A stretch of DNA of 64,000 bases from the NCBI GenBank assembly GCA_027422505.1, contig JAPQWV010000657.1, positions 62,001 to 126,000 of the forward strand, given 5' to 3'. Origin of the DNA: Craterostigma plantagineum. Lineage: Eukaryota; Streptophyta; Magnoliopsida; Lamiales; Linderniaceae. This document shows, one piece after another, positions 23,641 through 33,833 of this stretch; the first letter of the stretch is position 1; the number at the start of each line of letters is the position of its first letter. Below the pieces are notes generated by a model that saw only the letters and a list, made by a program, of their open reading frames with translations, was not told the origin of the DNA and made no database searches. Made by a program: the position numbers and the translations under genes.

Positions 23641-26600
23641 ATGACGAACGTAATTACTATGCTGCTTGAGAAAAACTGTTTGGTGGGACCAAACTACATG
23701 GACTGGCTCCGTAACCTGAGGATAGTCTTAGGTATGGAGTCGCTGACTTATGTCCTCGATTCCCCCGTACCGCAAGTCCCAGGGGCTGATGCAAGTGACG
23801 AAGACCAGGCTGCGTATGCCAAGTGGGAGATAGACGAGCCAAAGGTCAAGGGCTATATACTTCTTTCCATGAGCAATGAGTTGCAGCGCACTCACTCGGA
23901 AATGGAAGTGGGCGCCATTTTGCTTCATTTGAAGGAGCTTTTTGGCGAACATTCCAGGAGTGCTCGCTATCCCTGACGGAGCAACTATTTCATTGCAAAA
24001 TGGCTGAGGGTAGTGACGTCGAAGCGCATGTGTTCATGATGATCGATTGGATCGAAAGACTCGAGGCAATGGACTTTATTATGGATAACGAACTCTAGAA
24101 CGATCTCATACTTCAGTCGCTCCCACCTTCCTTCAATTCGTTCATCGTGAACTTTAATCTGAACAAGGCCGAGATGACATTGACTGGGTTAATGAACCAG
24201 TTGTCGGCAGCGCGGACTCAGATGAAGAAGGTGAAAGGAAAGGAAGTTGTTCTTGTCGCGAATGCTAAGACTCGAGGGTTGAGTACAAAGAAAAAGTCAG
24301 ACAAGCCCACTAAGCCCAAAGGACGAATTTCGAAAGGCAAGGCCAAGAAGAACGTGTTCAAAGGCGCCAAGCCGACGGACAAGTGCCTTCACTGCAATGA
24401 GCTTGGCCATTGGAAGCGCGATTGCCCGAAGCTAGCCGCCTCAGGTAAAGAACTTTACGTTTTGGAAACAAAGTGTTCTATGACAGTATATTCCGCTTCA
24501 TGGATCTTAGACTCGGGAGCTAGTGCTCACATCTGTGTTTCGAACCAGGGTCTGGAACGAAGTAGGAAGCTGGTGGATCGAGAGATCATGATCTACGTAG
24601 GAAGCGGACATAGTGTACCTGCGACCCACATTGGATCAACAACTCTCGTTTTATCTACTAGACATAGTTTACTGCTTTCCGATTGTTTGGTTTTGCCCAA
24701 GGGGCTTAAGAATATTGTTTTTATTCCCGTTTTAAGCGGAACCGGTTATGCATTCCGTTTTAGTAATAATATATGCAACATTTATTTTGGAAATAATTGC
24801 ATCGGAAGTGCAAGTTTACTGAATGGGTTGTATTACCTAAATATCGAAGATAAAATAAACACTGTGAATATAGTCACCAACAAACGAAAATTGGAGTCGA
24901 ACTCGAGACTGCTGTGGCATCTTCGACTCGATCACGCTGGAGAACAGAAGATTCTTGAGTTGGAGAAAACCGGCGTTATAAAGCCGCTTGGGTATGATCC
25001 CTATCCAACTTGTGAATCTTGTATCCTTGGAAAGATGACCAAGTCGCCCTTCACAGGGACTTTTACGAGAGCCGCTGAACTTCTCGGTTTGATCCACACG
25101 GATGTTTGCGGACCGTTCGGGGTAGCAGCTCGCAGTAACTTCCATGATTCGTTACCTTCACTGATGATCACTCTCGCTTTGGCAAGGTGTACCTCATGAA
25201 GAATAAGCCTGATCCTTTTGAATGGTTCAAAACAAGGCTTTGGTTGAAAATCAAATTGCAAAGAGCATTAAAGCCGTTCGATCAGATCGAGGCGGTGAGT
25301 ACATGAGCCTTGAGTTTGACGAGTTTTTGAAAGAGAACGGGATAATTTCACAGATGACACCGCCCGGAACACCGCAGTTGAACGTTGTGTCCGAACACAT
25401 AAATCGAACTCTGTTCGATCTATGCTAAGCTATACAGACCTGCCCATATCGTTGTGGGGTCATGCCTTGTTGACAACGGCACACATTCTGAATAGATGTC
25501 CTACAAAGTCTGTCGATCGTATTCCGTATCAGATATGGACAGGACGATAACCGAGCTTGAATCACATTAGAATTTGGGGTTGCCCCGCGTTTGTGAAAAA
25601 GCTCAAGACAGATAAACTGGAATCGAAGGCTGTGAAAGGACGTTTTGTCGGGTATCCTGAGGATTCCATGGGATACCAGTTTTACTTCCACGACGATCAG
25701 AGAATTGTTGTAGCCCTTCAGGCTCACTTTCTCGAAGAAGATTTCGTTCGAGAAGGTGGAGCGGGTCGCGAAGTAACTCTTGGAGAGTATTCAGAAGCGC
25801 TTTCACAACCTCCAGTGTCGGGTGACACCGTAGAGCACTCCGAGGTGCAACCTGACTTGCGCAGGTCGGATAGAGTATCTTGCCAGCCTGAGAGATACGG
25901 GATGGTCCACATCGAGCACGAGGTTGCTGCGATGGAAGGGCACGTCGGGGACGATCCCACTACCTATGACCAGGCAATCAGGGATAAGAATTCGGAGAAA
26001 TGGCTTATAGCTATGCAAGCCGAAATGGATTCTATGCATGAAAACCAAGTCTGGACTCTAGTAGACCTTCCAGATGGGTTTAGACCCATTGGATGTAAAT
26101 GGATCTACAAGAGAAAGATAGGATCTGACGGATTGGTTGATACACACAAAGCTAGGCTTGTGGCGAAAGGGTACAGTCAAAAAGAGGGCCTTGACTATGA
26201 GGAGACCTTTTCGACTGTTGCTATGATGAAGTCCATCCGAACATTGCTTGCGATAGCTTGGCACTACGACTATGAGATCTGGGAGATGGATGTGAAAACT
26301 GCGTTCCTAAATGGATACCTCAAGAAGGAAATATATATGGAGCAGCCCAAGGGTTTTACATCGCAAGGAGATGCTCATAAGGTGTGCAAACTGAACACGT
26401 CCATTTATGGACTGAAACAAGCCTCCAGAAGCTGGAATCTTCGGTTCGATGAAGTGGTCAAGGGCCATGGATTCTTAAAGAATGAAGACGAACCTTGCGT
26501 CTACAAGAAAAGCAGTGGGAGCAAAATATGTTTCCTCGTATTGTACGTGGACGACATCCTTATGATAGGAAATGATATTGGAATGCTCTCGATAGTGAAA

Positions 26601-27530
26601 GCGTGGCTTTCGACCGAATTCTCCATGAAAAACCTAGGAGAAGCTACTTACATCTTGGGGATTCGGCTCTATAGAGATAGAGCGAATCGTATGTCAGGAC
26701 TCTCCCAGACCCTTTACTTAGAGAAGGTCCTGAAGCGATATAATATGGACAACTCTAAGAAAGGGTTCCTGCCTATGCGGCATGGGATTCACTTTTCCAA
26801 TGCTATGAGCCCTCAAAGTGAGTTGGAGCAGAAAGAGATAAATGGAATCCCCTATGCTTATGTAGTGGGTAGCTTGATGTATGCGATGCTTTGCACGCGA
26901 CCTGACTTGGCGTACGCTGTTAGCGTAGTCAGTCGGTTTCAGGCTGACCCTGGTAAGGAACATTGGACAGCAGTCAAGACTGACCTCAAGTACCTCAGAC
27001 GGACTAAGAATATGATGCTGGTCTACGGTAATGGAGAATTGGAAGTGGAAGGGTATACGGATTCGAATTTCCACTCTGACGTGGACGACCGAAAATCCAC
27101 TTCAGGATTCGTCTTTACGCTCAACGGTGGAGCGGTGTCTTGAAAAAGTTCCAAACAGAGCACTACTGCAGATTCCACCTGCGAAGGAGAGTATATAGCG
27201 GTCTCAGAGGCAGCTAAGGAAGGTGTTTGGATGAGAAAGTTCTTGGAAGAACTTGATGTCGCTCTTGTAGCAGATAGGCCATTGCCATTGTGGTGTGACA
27301 ATACTGGCGCTATTGCTCATGCGAAAGAACTGAGATCTCCCAGCACGTCCAAACATATAGAAAGAAAGTACCACGTGTTACGTGGATTCGTTGAGAATGG
27401 CTACATAGCCGTGCAGAAGATTACGACCGCGGAAAACGCGGCCGACCCATTCACCAAGCCTCTATCACAGGCAGTGCTGGCTAGACATCTCGAAAAGATA
27501 GGTATTAGATATTGCAGCGCATGGCATTGA
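23641..27530 (+). pseudogene. Inner copia gag-pol polyprotein, decayed
   Basis: Domains occur in the copia order. Gag from ATG 23641 (MTNVITMLLEKNCLVGPNYM). Zinc knuckle CLHCNELGHWKRDC at about 24384. Aspartic protease core WILDSGASAHIC, with its Asp at 24510. GAG-pre-integrase and integrase from LLWHLRLDH through CESCILGK to IHTDVCGPFG. RT from about 25970, with [39 protein letters not shown] and catalytic LYVDDILMIG. RNase H follows, ending at TGA 27528-27530. A frameshift lies near 23945-23970 and an in-frame TAG in gag at 24096-24098. Another frame break lies in integrase (25130-25240), further breaks near 25430-25560, and TGA replaces a Trp codon at 27141-27143. One polyprotein would normally supply particle, protease, integrase and polymerase; this copy cannot make it. 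Confidence 0.92.
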
Positions 27531-27545
27531 GTGCAAGTGGGAGAT

Positions 27546-29444
27546 TGTTAGGAATATGCCCTCGAATGCTATACGAGGATTAGATTGTATAGGGCATTAG
27601 TTTATTTATCATTCGACCTTTTATGTAATAAGATATTTTTTATGTGTTTATTGAAAGGCGTTGTTCGTTTATTGGATATAAGAAAACTTTACTAAGCATC
27701 CGGTAAGGCAATAAATGAACAAATCCAAATGTATCGAGTTGAGTCACTGTTCTCGATGGGTACGAGAGAGGAAGGCATCAATGGACTCTTAACCTCGAGC
27801 ATTAAAAGTTCATAAGCCTTAGGCTCCAGTTGAGTGCTGGATAACCGATTATGGCTTATTTGTCGATGACCTATCAAGTGCCGATATCCCGCTTGGAAGC
27901 GGAGGTCATGACTTGTGATGCGAGTCGAATCAAGGGATTGAATCGTTTCATGGACAATGACTCACGGGTCGTACGGTCGAACATGGCTTATTACTCAAGG
28001 AGTGTCAATGACCGACGACAACACTATAGTAGTCTACGTGAACCTTAGACCGAAAGGGCCTTTGACGGAGTTGACTTCGAAGTATCGACTGTCACTGGTT
28101 CCCCTCGACCTGATTTGCTGTTGCATGGGTCAGCGGGCCAGATGCGGTCTTGATGACGATTTATGATTGCCGGGCTTAGATCGCCGAGTACGGATTCGCA
28201 GTCTCGCAAGTAATCGAGATAAGTGTCCTATGAGGACGGCGACGGAAAATTACGAAATCCTTGGCTAAGGTACTGAACTAGCTCATGTTAGACATGGAGG
28301 GTAGTTTGGTAATTTGCCTCGTCCCCATTTTATCATAGAATCGAGTATAGTGAGTTTGACATAGACCATGGCTCTCACTCGATTGGGACACAGCTGAAGG
28401 GTTTATATGTAGTACTATAATCTATAGTAAGGTTCTCGAATAAAGACTGAGTCGAAATTCGCACTCGAATCGGGTTACGGTCCGTTACTGCGGGATTGGC
28501 TAGATAACTGCCGGACTCTTGGATTCCTCCCTTGCCGATTGAGTCGAACCTAGAGAGTCAGGCTTAAAAAGGATCATCAACGTGTACCGATAAGGAGAGA
28601 AAGTATTTTGGGCCTTAACGGGCCTTGAACCGTTGGGCCGTTTAATGGACCGAAGTCGGACATCGTATGAAACTAACTTTGAGACTTGGGCTTGGCCAAG
28701 TGCTTAAAAGGCATGAGGGTAATAGAACTTGACCCTAAGCTGATTTTCGAATTATGCCTTGGCAATTAATTTCAAAAAATTAAATATAAATATGGAAATA
28801 ATATATTTGGAATATTATTTATTTTAAGGTGAAAATTTCGAAATTAATCTTGGATTAAGTTTCGAATTTTATACCATATTTACATATACTTAGTTTGACT
28901 TAGTATTTAAGTTAGTTGTCTAATTATGTAAGTATCCTTATATGAATTTTGAATTAAATAAGGGAGAGAAAGATATGGCAAAATCTCTCCACTTAAGGAG
29001 CAAAATCAAAACCATATCTTTGAGATATAATAGGGATTTCCAAATATATCATAGTATAAATAGGGCAGCCCTATTTCATAATTAGGAGTGAAAATTTTGT
29101 CCATCACAAAGGCACAAAACACACACCGAACGCACACACTCTTCTCTCACGAGATGGCTCGGTTCTCTCTAGCCATCTTTAGAGAACTGATTCCGTGGTA
29201 CACTGCGAGGTCGGCATGACGATCTAGTGTCATCCACCACCATCGACGAAGTCTTGAAGAAAAGGACGAGGAGCTGCCACTCGCTTTAACTGGTAATTCT
29301 CTACAGGTTTGACCCGCCCTATTACATGTCTATGTGTTAATATTCTGATCCGAGCAACGAGGGCAATACGGAAACCCGAAAAATTCTTGTTCCGCACCGT
29401 ACCCGGGGACGTGGCGTCTCCGGTAGACACCGGGTAACCCAACA
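27546..29444 (+). mobile_element. 3' LTR of the inner copia (1,899 bp)
   Basis: Starts TGTTAGGAATATGCCC after the purine-rich GTGCAAGTGGGAGA and ends GGGTAACCCAACA, followed by the TCGGG target duplication. The TATA motif corresponding to that of the 5' LTR is at about 29054. It lacks the short GGGCCTCGG-containing block present in the 5' LTR. Confidence 0.93.
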
Positions 29445-30270
29445 TCGGGAGCAGTCTCAGAGGTTCGATCAAGGACATACCGGCGTGACAATCTAGCCCG
29501 GAGGCCCCGGGAACCAGACGAGGCGCTGCGACGCTCATCCAAGGTGTAATCACATTCGTCAAAGGTATATTTCGAACCCTAATGATTTGATTTTATGAAA
29601 AATACCAAACGACATCGGAATGATTCGAAAGACCCCTCGTTGTGATTGTTGGGAAGTGTAGAATCAATCTGGAAAATTGGGTATTAATCTAAAATCATTT
29701 CGGTTGTCAAACTGTCAAAAAACGGAAGACTGCCGCTTTAGTCGAATTGATAATTTCGAACCACTGATTTGATTTTGCGAAAAATACCAACCGATATGGG
29801 AATGATTCGAAAGACCCCTCGTTATGATCGTCGGGAAGTGTAGAATCAATCTGGAAAATTTGATACTGATTGGAAATCGTTTTGGTCGCCAAATAGTCGA
29901 AACTCCGTCGGCTGCCGCTTTGTTCGAACTAGTTTGGAATGAAATTATTCATTCGAATAAATTTGTATTAAATTCGAATTTGCGAATTAGACGTGGTCTC
30001 TTGAGGCTCAGGGCAGTATCTTGAGCCCTCGGGAGAAGCCGAAGGGCGCTAGGTCAAATTTAGATGTTGAAAATAAAAAATTCGGCACCCTACGCCGCTC
30101 GGTTCAAAATGCGCTTCCGCTATCGCCACGTTACGCTGTTCAGGGGTCGGCGTCAATTAATCGGGCCTACCCAACAGTGTCTGGGACTCAGCTTGCCCTT
30201 TCTTCCAAAGCGTCTTACTCCTTTCATCGGGAAAATCTTCAAACATCGGACAAAAGCAACATCATTCAAA
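29445..30270 (+). mobile_element. Outer copia LTR, right part (probable)
   Basis: After the target duplication (29445-29449) the sequence should continue the LTR interrupted at 19885. It is non-coding, and ORFs in it show no domain. Its right end is not defined: no TG...CA partner or second target duplication is recognisable. The phrase ACCCAACAGTG at about 30170 resembles the LTR end/primer-site junction of the inner element but lacks the TATCAGAG that would confirm it. Confidence 0.4.
29571..29935. repeat. Two tandem copies of about 184 bp
   Basis: The blocks starting TTCGAACC at 29571 and 29755 share long runs such as GAATGATTCGAAAGACCCC and GGGAAGTGTAGAATCAATC in the same order. They are diverged copies. 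Confidence 0.85.
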
Positions 30271-30605
30271 ATAAATAGTAATAAAAATTATGAGATCAAA
30301 TTATACGAAATATATTTAAGAATATAAACAAAAATTATTTTAATATAGATTCATCAAAATTGTTAAAATTAATTTTTACACGTGACGACGGGAAATCGAA
30401 ATCTGGACCTCACATTACTTTTAGTGACCGACTGCAGCACCATTCGCGTTATGGCGTTTCGTTATTTCATTATATATGTTTTAAGATATCCAATATTATT
30501 GTACATTAGTGTAACTACAAAATAAAATTACCGTTCCCCGATTAAGCTGCTAGGAGATCATTAACGAAGGTTGACGGCGGAGGTTGATATCATCGATCGA
30601 GAGTT

Positions 30606-30833
30606 ATGCTGATAACGTGTTAAAAAAAATTACAACGATTAACTATTTTACTAATTACGATTTTAATAATATTAGAGCGATGACCAGAGAGAAAAATACC
30701 TTCTTTATTCAACGCTTCTTAATACATTTTATACAACTCAAAACACCTATTTATACTAGTACAAATTCACTATTACAACTAATTACATATACTACAGTTA
30801 GACTTCAAATCTTCAAGTGAGAAATTGTCAACA
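30606..30833 (-). mobile_element. Short copia LTR remnant with primer-binding site
   Basis: On the minus strand 30833-30618 begins TGTTGACAATTTCTC and ends AACA, with TTGTATAAAATG and TAGTATAAATAGG motifs inside. It is followed by ACACGTTATCAGCATAA, which closely resembles the ACACGTTATCAGCACG junction known from Retrofit/Oryco-type plant copia elements. At 216 bp it is a short LTR; the interior of the element is missing. Confidence 0.6.
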
Positions 30834-31529
30834 AAATAATATTAAAAGGGCGCGTGCTTTTTGAATGGTCAAATGAGGGGCAATTGAAGAAGAAAAAAAT
30901 GATTCGGCACCACATTCATTTTTGGTGTGCTGAAAACCTCATCATATCACCATTAGTACTCAACTAATTTTTACAACGTTCAATAGAAGACCTCCAAATC
31001 TTAATACTTCTACAGCTCAATAATTCAACAACAATCCCGAAAACATCCACATCTTTAATAGTATCTCATAATATTTCATAATATTGATAATCTTAAACAG
31101 CATTGCACTGGCAAATAACTACTACGTTAAAAAACAATATAGCACATAATAATTCATAGCTAATAATTCGCTTTGAAGCAGATGAAGTGAGATAAATGCT
31201 GTTTTTTTTTTTCCTACGGATTATATATTATCAATTACCTGATTGCTAAAGCAGCGGTGTTAAGACCAACAATTAGAAACACTCCAAAAGAAACAATTCA
31301 AACCTAAATAAAAAACAGATTCTCCTCCAATTCTCTTCGCGTCCCTCTTTCTTTTCCTTCCAAGAACTTACCCTTTCCTATTTTTTTTTTCTTCTTCAAA
31401 ATAAACGAACTCTCACACACTAAACTCGATATCATTCCTTTTTTTTTTTTTACTTTATAAACCCAACATACATCTTTACATGATCACATAATTAATCCAC
31501 GTTATGCCATCACAACTCCTCCACCCCTC
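30834..31529. other. 3' flank of the GATL gene
   Basis: AT-rich, with T tracts at 31201-31210, 31380-31391 and 31439-31451. On the minus strand this is the expected 3' UTR and downstream region of the glycosyltransferase gene. No other gene is seen. Confidence 0.5.
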
Positions 31530-32660
31530 TCAATAGTCAGCCACCTTTTGCTCGGGAATAAGAGATTTCGTGAACCCTAAAAAGAGATCATAAGGAGCCC
31601 ACAAGTGATCCACACTGCATGGCCTCTTAGTATCCAACCTCAGCCATGGCTTTCCCTTACCACTCCAATGTAATAAACTAACCGCCCCACGGTGCAAACC
31701 CCTACACACACCTTCAGCATTGTCACCGCCCAGACCGTGCTGGTTCCACCTATGGTCCACGGGCTCGATATTCCCGGCCAAGACAAGCAAATAAGGCGGC
31801 AAAGATCCCAACTCATATATCCTCTTCTTCTTCTGCACAACCATCCAATCTTCGATCCTCTTCGTATAATTCCCCTCTCTCCACTTCTCCAAGTCCAAGA
31901 CCATAACGCCCGTGTTGAAATAACACGGTTTTTTCCTCCCCTCGAACGCCTTCGAGAATTCAGGGTTCGACCAAAAGTCATTGGAGAAGTATTTGGTGAA
32001 GTTTGCGTGGCAATATTCGGGCGCAGCCATGACTTTCCCCTTGAGATCGACGCTCCAAAGCTTTGCGACGTCGTCCACCACTACGATGTCTGAATCGAGG
32101 TAGATGAGTCGCCTGACTTCTATCGGGAGAGTGTCTGAAAGGTACGTTCTTGCGTAGTTTAACGGCTCCTCCAAGGCTTGTCTCACCGACTTTGAGATCA
32201 GCCCGCTAACCCTATTTGAGTTGAAGAGGTAGACTTTGAAGTTTAGGTAAGGGAAGGTCGATTCGATGGTTGACAAAACCCTAGAATCTTCATTGTCCCA
32301 CAGAAAGAGGAAGACGACGTTTTCGGGGCAAGTTGAGTGCTGAAGGATCGAAAAAACCGCCGCAACCGTTCCTCTGAGGTAGTTGGGATCCAGGGTCATC
32401 GCAATGTGAATCGATGCGTTTGTGATAGTTGGAGAAAAACAACCTTCTCCATTTCTGAAAATTGGTGCCTCTCTGAAAGAGAGATGAAGATGATGATGAT
32501 CGCTTTCTTCTTTTCTCATGACGGTGTTTGCATGAGCATCGACGATGATTATTTGATGATGAAGATGAATAAGGTTGACGAGGATGTAATAACACAGGAT
32601 GATGATGATGCCTTGGGATGGAACCCTAGCCGTGTTCCATAACGACAAGGCCGCCGCCAT
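31530..32660 (-). CDS. GATL: GATL-type galacturonosyltransferase-like protein (GT8 family)
   Basis: Single-exon gene for a 376-residue protein of the plant GATL group in glycosyltransferase family 8. These are Golgi enzymes linked to pectin and xylan synthesis, thought to use UDP-galacturonate or a related sugar nucleotide. Seen here, numbered from the chosen start: a hydrophobic signal-anchor at about 17-40 ([17 protein letters not shown]), then the catalytic domain from about 82. It holds the metal-binding DSD in [12 protein letters not shown] (189-191), [16 protein letters not shown], and the late HWSGKGKPW (331-339), all hallmarks of GT8. The upstream in-frame ATG at 32750 would add 30 Lys-rich residues. 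I prefer 32660 because ACAGG-ATG-GCG is a strong plant start context and the resulting length fits the family (about 340-390). It is transcribed away from LEC14B. A TATA-like ATAATATATAGC lies at about 32892-32903. Which GATL paralogue it is I cannot say. Confidence 0.93.
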   Translation of the reverse strand: MAAALSLWNTARVPSQGIIIILCYYILVNLIHLHHQIIIVDAHANTVMRKEESDHHHLHLSFREAPIFRNGEGCFSPTITNASIHIAMTLDPNYLRGTVAAVFSILQHSTCPENVVFLFLWDNEDSRVLSTIESTFPYLNFKVYLFNSNRVSGLISKSVRQALEEPLNYARTYLSDTLPIEVRRLIYLDSDIVVVDDVAKLWSVDLKGKVMAAPEYCHANFTKYFSNDFWSNPEFSKAFEGRKKPCYFNTGVMVLDLEKWREGNYTKRIEDWMVVQKKKRIYELGSLPPYLLVLAGNIEPVDHRWNQHGLGGDNAEGVCRGLHRGAVSLLHWSGKGKPWLRLDTKRPCSVDHLWAPYDLFLGFTKSLIPEQKVADY

Positions 32661-33683
32661 CCTGTGTTTTTTTCTTCTTTTTTTTTTTTGTTTTATGTTA
32701 CCGTTGTTTTCTTTTTGGTCGAAATGGTGAGGAGAAGAAACAAGGAACATCAGCCATTAGAGGGGAAGGCCTAGCAAATGAATGGTCAAAGTTTAGTATG
32801 GGAAGGAAAAGAGAGGGTGGGAATTAAATTAGGAGGATCCGTCCATATATTGCATCAATGCAATGCATGAGGTATTATTAGACAATGAATGCTATATATT
32901 ATGTGCGTGACTTTGTAGCATGGCGATTAATAATTACTGCATCGATAAAATAATCTTTGGCCTATCTCGACCTTTAAGATTTTGATTATTTGCATCTATG
33001 TTTTAAGAATTCAGAATCGAATAGGCCATTCGCGTGATTATGACACGTGGATCATCCAGTAGCATGAGGTGCCAGGACAAACAACCACCACACATGCGCC
33101 GGGTGTCCATTTTTATCAAATTACTCTACTGCCTCTTTGACATCGATCGAACACCTTTCGTTGCAGAAGAAAAAACAGAAGGAAACCTAGAACACAGAAG
33201 CTGCCCACCAAAGAACAAACGCAAAGTTATCCGATAGTTGACGAAAAGAAAAAAAGAAATACAAAACTCTCATCGAACTAAGCGGCGATGTTCGTTGGTC
33301 GAATTCCCATTTCGTGAGAGTGGATCGCATTCGCGGCACAAAAAAAAATGGTTTGTTTCCGTTTGGTTTCAGTTGTAAGCGATTAACATCTGTTCCTATA
33401 CAGAACTTGTCTTGCTGGTTTTATTCTTCTTGGGTAGTATGCTTGGTTTAAGGCAATCTGTTCTAATTTTGTTTGGTAGTCTTTGAAGACTGTAAAATGG
33501 ATAAGCACCTAATGGGAGTTTAATGAAAATGGAGACTTATTGATTACTAAGTTTGCTTTTATATATGATGGTAAAGCTAACTAGCTCCGAAAGGTTTTGT
33601 CATGGTTTTCTCCATAGGCATCCAATACTTAGTAAGGTTCTGCTACTTTCATTAATGCAGATTAAAGAATAGTTTTAAGGGTT
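32661..33683. promoter_or_regulatory. Shared upstream region between divergent GATL and LEC14B genes
   Basis: About 1 kb separates the two start codons and must hold both promoters and both 5' UTRs. A minus-strand TATA-like motif lies near 32892-32903. On the plus side a pyrimidine-containing acceptor, TTTCATTAATGCAG^ATT, at 33660/33661 suggests a leader intron in LEC14B; a donor could lie around 33350-33400 but is not certain. CACGTGG (33044-33050) is an ACGT-core (G-box-like) element. Confidence 0.45.
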
Positions 33684-33791
33684 ATGGACAGAGATATTGG
33701 CTGGTTTATTGCAATGATGTACCAGAAAGTATCTCGGCGATCGGGACTAGTTCGTGCAAGAAGGGAACTCTATCTTCTAAGTTGTTTGTAA
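33684..33791 (+). CDS. Upstream ORF in the LEC14B leader, 35 codons
   Basis: ATG at 33684 opens a 35-codon frame beginning MDRDIGWF and ending YLLSCL, stopping at TAA 33789-33791. The stop lies 42 bases before the preferred LEC14B start. It follows a likely leader-intron acceptor at 33661, so it should be in the mature mRNA. The peptide is strongly basic in its second half (RRSGLVRARRELY). Upstream ORFs usually lower translation of the main frame, and some act through a conserved peptide. Whether this one is conserved cannot be judged from one sequence. Confidence 0.45.
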   Translation: MDRDIGWFIAMMYQKVSRRSGLVRARRELYLLSCL

Positions 33792-33833
33792 CCTAAAATG
33801 CTATTTGTATCCCAAGACGCTGAAATCGAAGAT

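Larger units (their letters stand above)
19886..29444 (+). mobile_element. Ty1/copia element with both LTRs, nested in another copia LTR
   Basis: The 9,559-bp element has a 5' LTR (19886-21798), a primer-binding site, a long leader, a gag-pol pseudogene and a 3' LTR (27546-29444). TCGGG directly before (19881-19885) and directly after (29445-29449) is its 5-bp target duplication. The LTRs differ at about a dozen of the first 175 positions and by an extra GCGCCTTAGTGGGCCTCGG-type block in the 5' LTR (about 20970), so insertion was not recent. Stops and frameshifts make it non-autonomous now. Confidence 0.93.

Noticed and set aside
30160..30190. LTR end/primer-binding site (ACCCAACAGTG...) that would close the outer copia LTR
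   Set aside because: The bases that follow do not match the initiator-tRNA primer site.
31692..32093. 133-codon plus-strand frame
   Set aside because: It is the antisense shadow of the GATL catalytic domain.
32661..32750. ATG at 32750 as the GATL start, adding 30 Lys-rich residues
   Set aside because: The extension is low-complexity and precedes a better start context at 32660; kept only as an alternative.
33798..33833. ATG at 33798 as the LEC14B start, adding 12 residues
   Set aside because: Family members begin MGYxxSR, which corresponds to 33834; the upstream ATG sits only six bases after the upstream-ORF stop.
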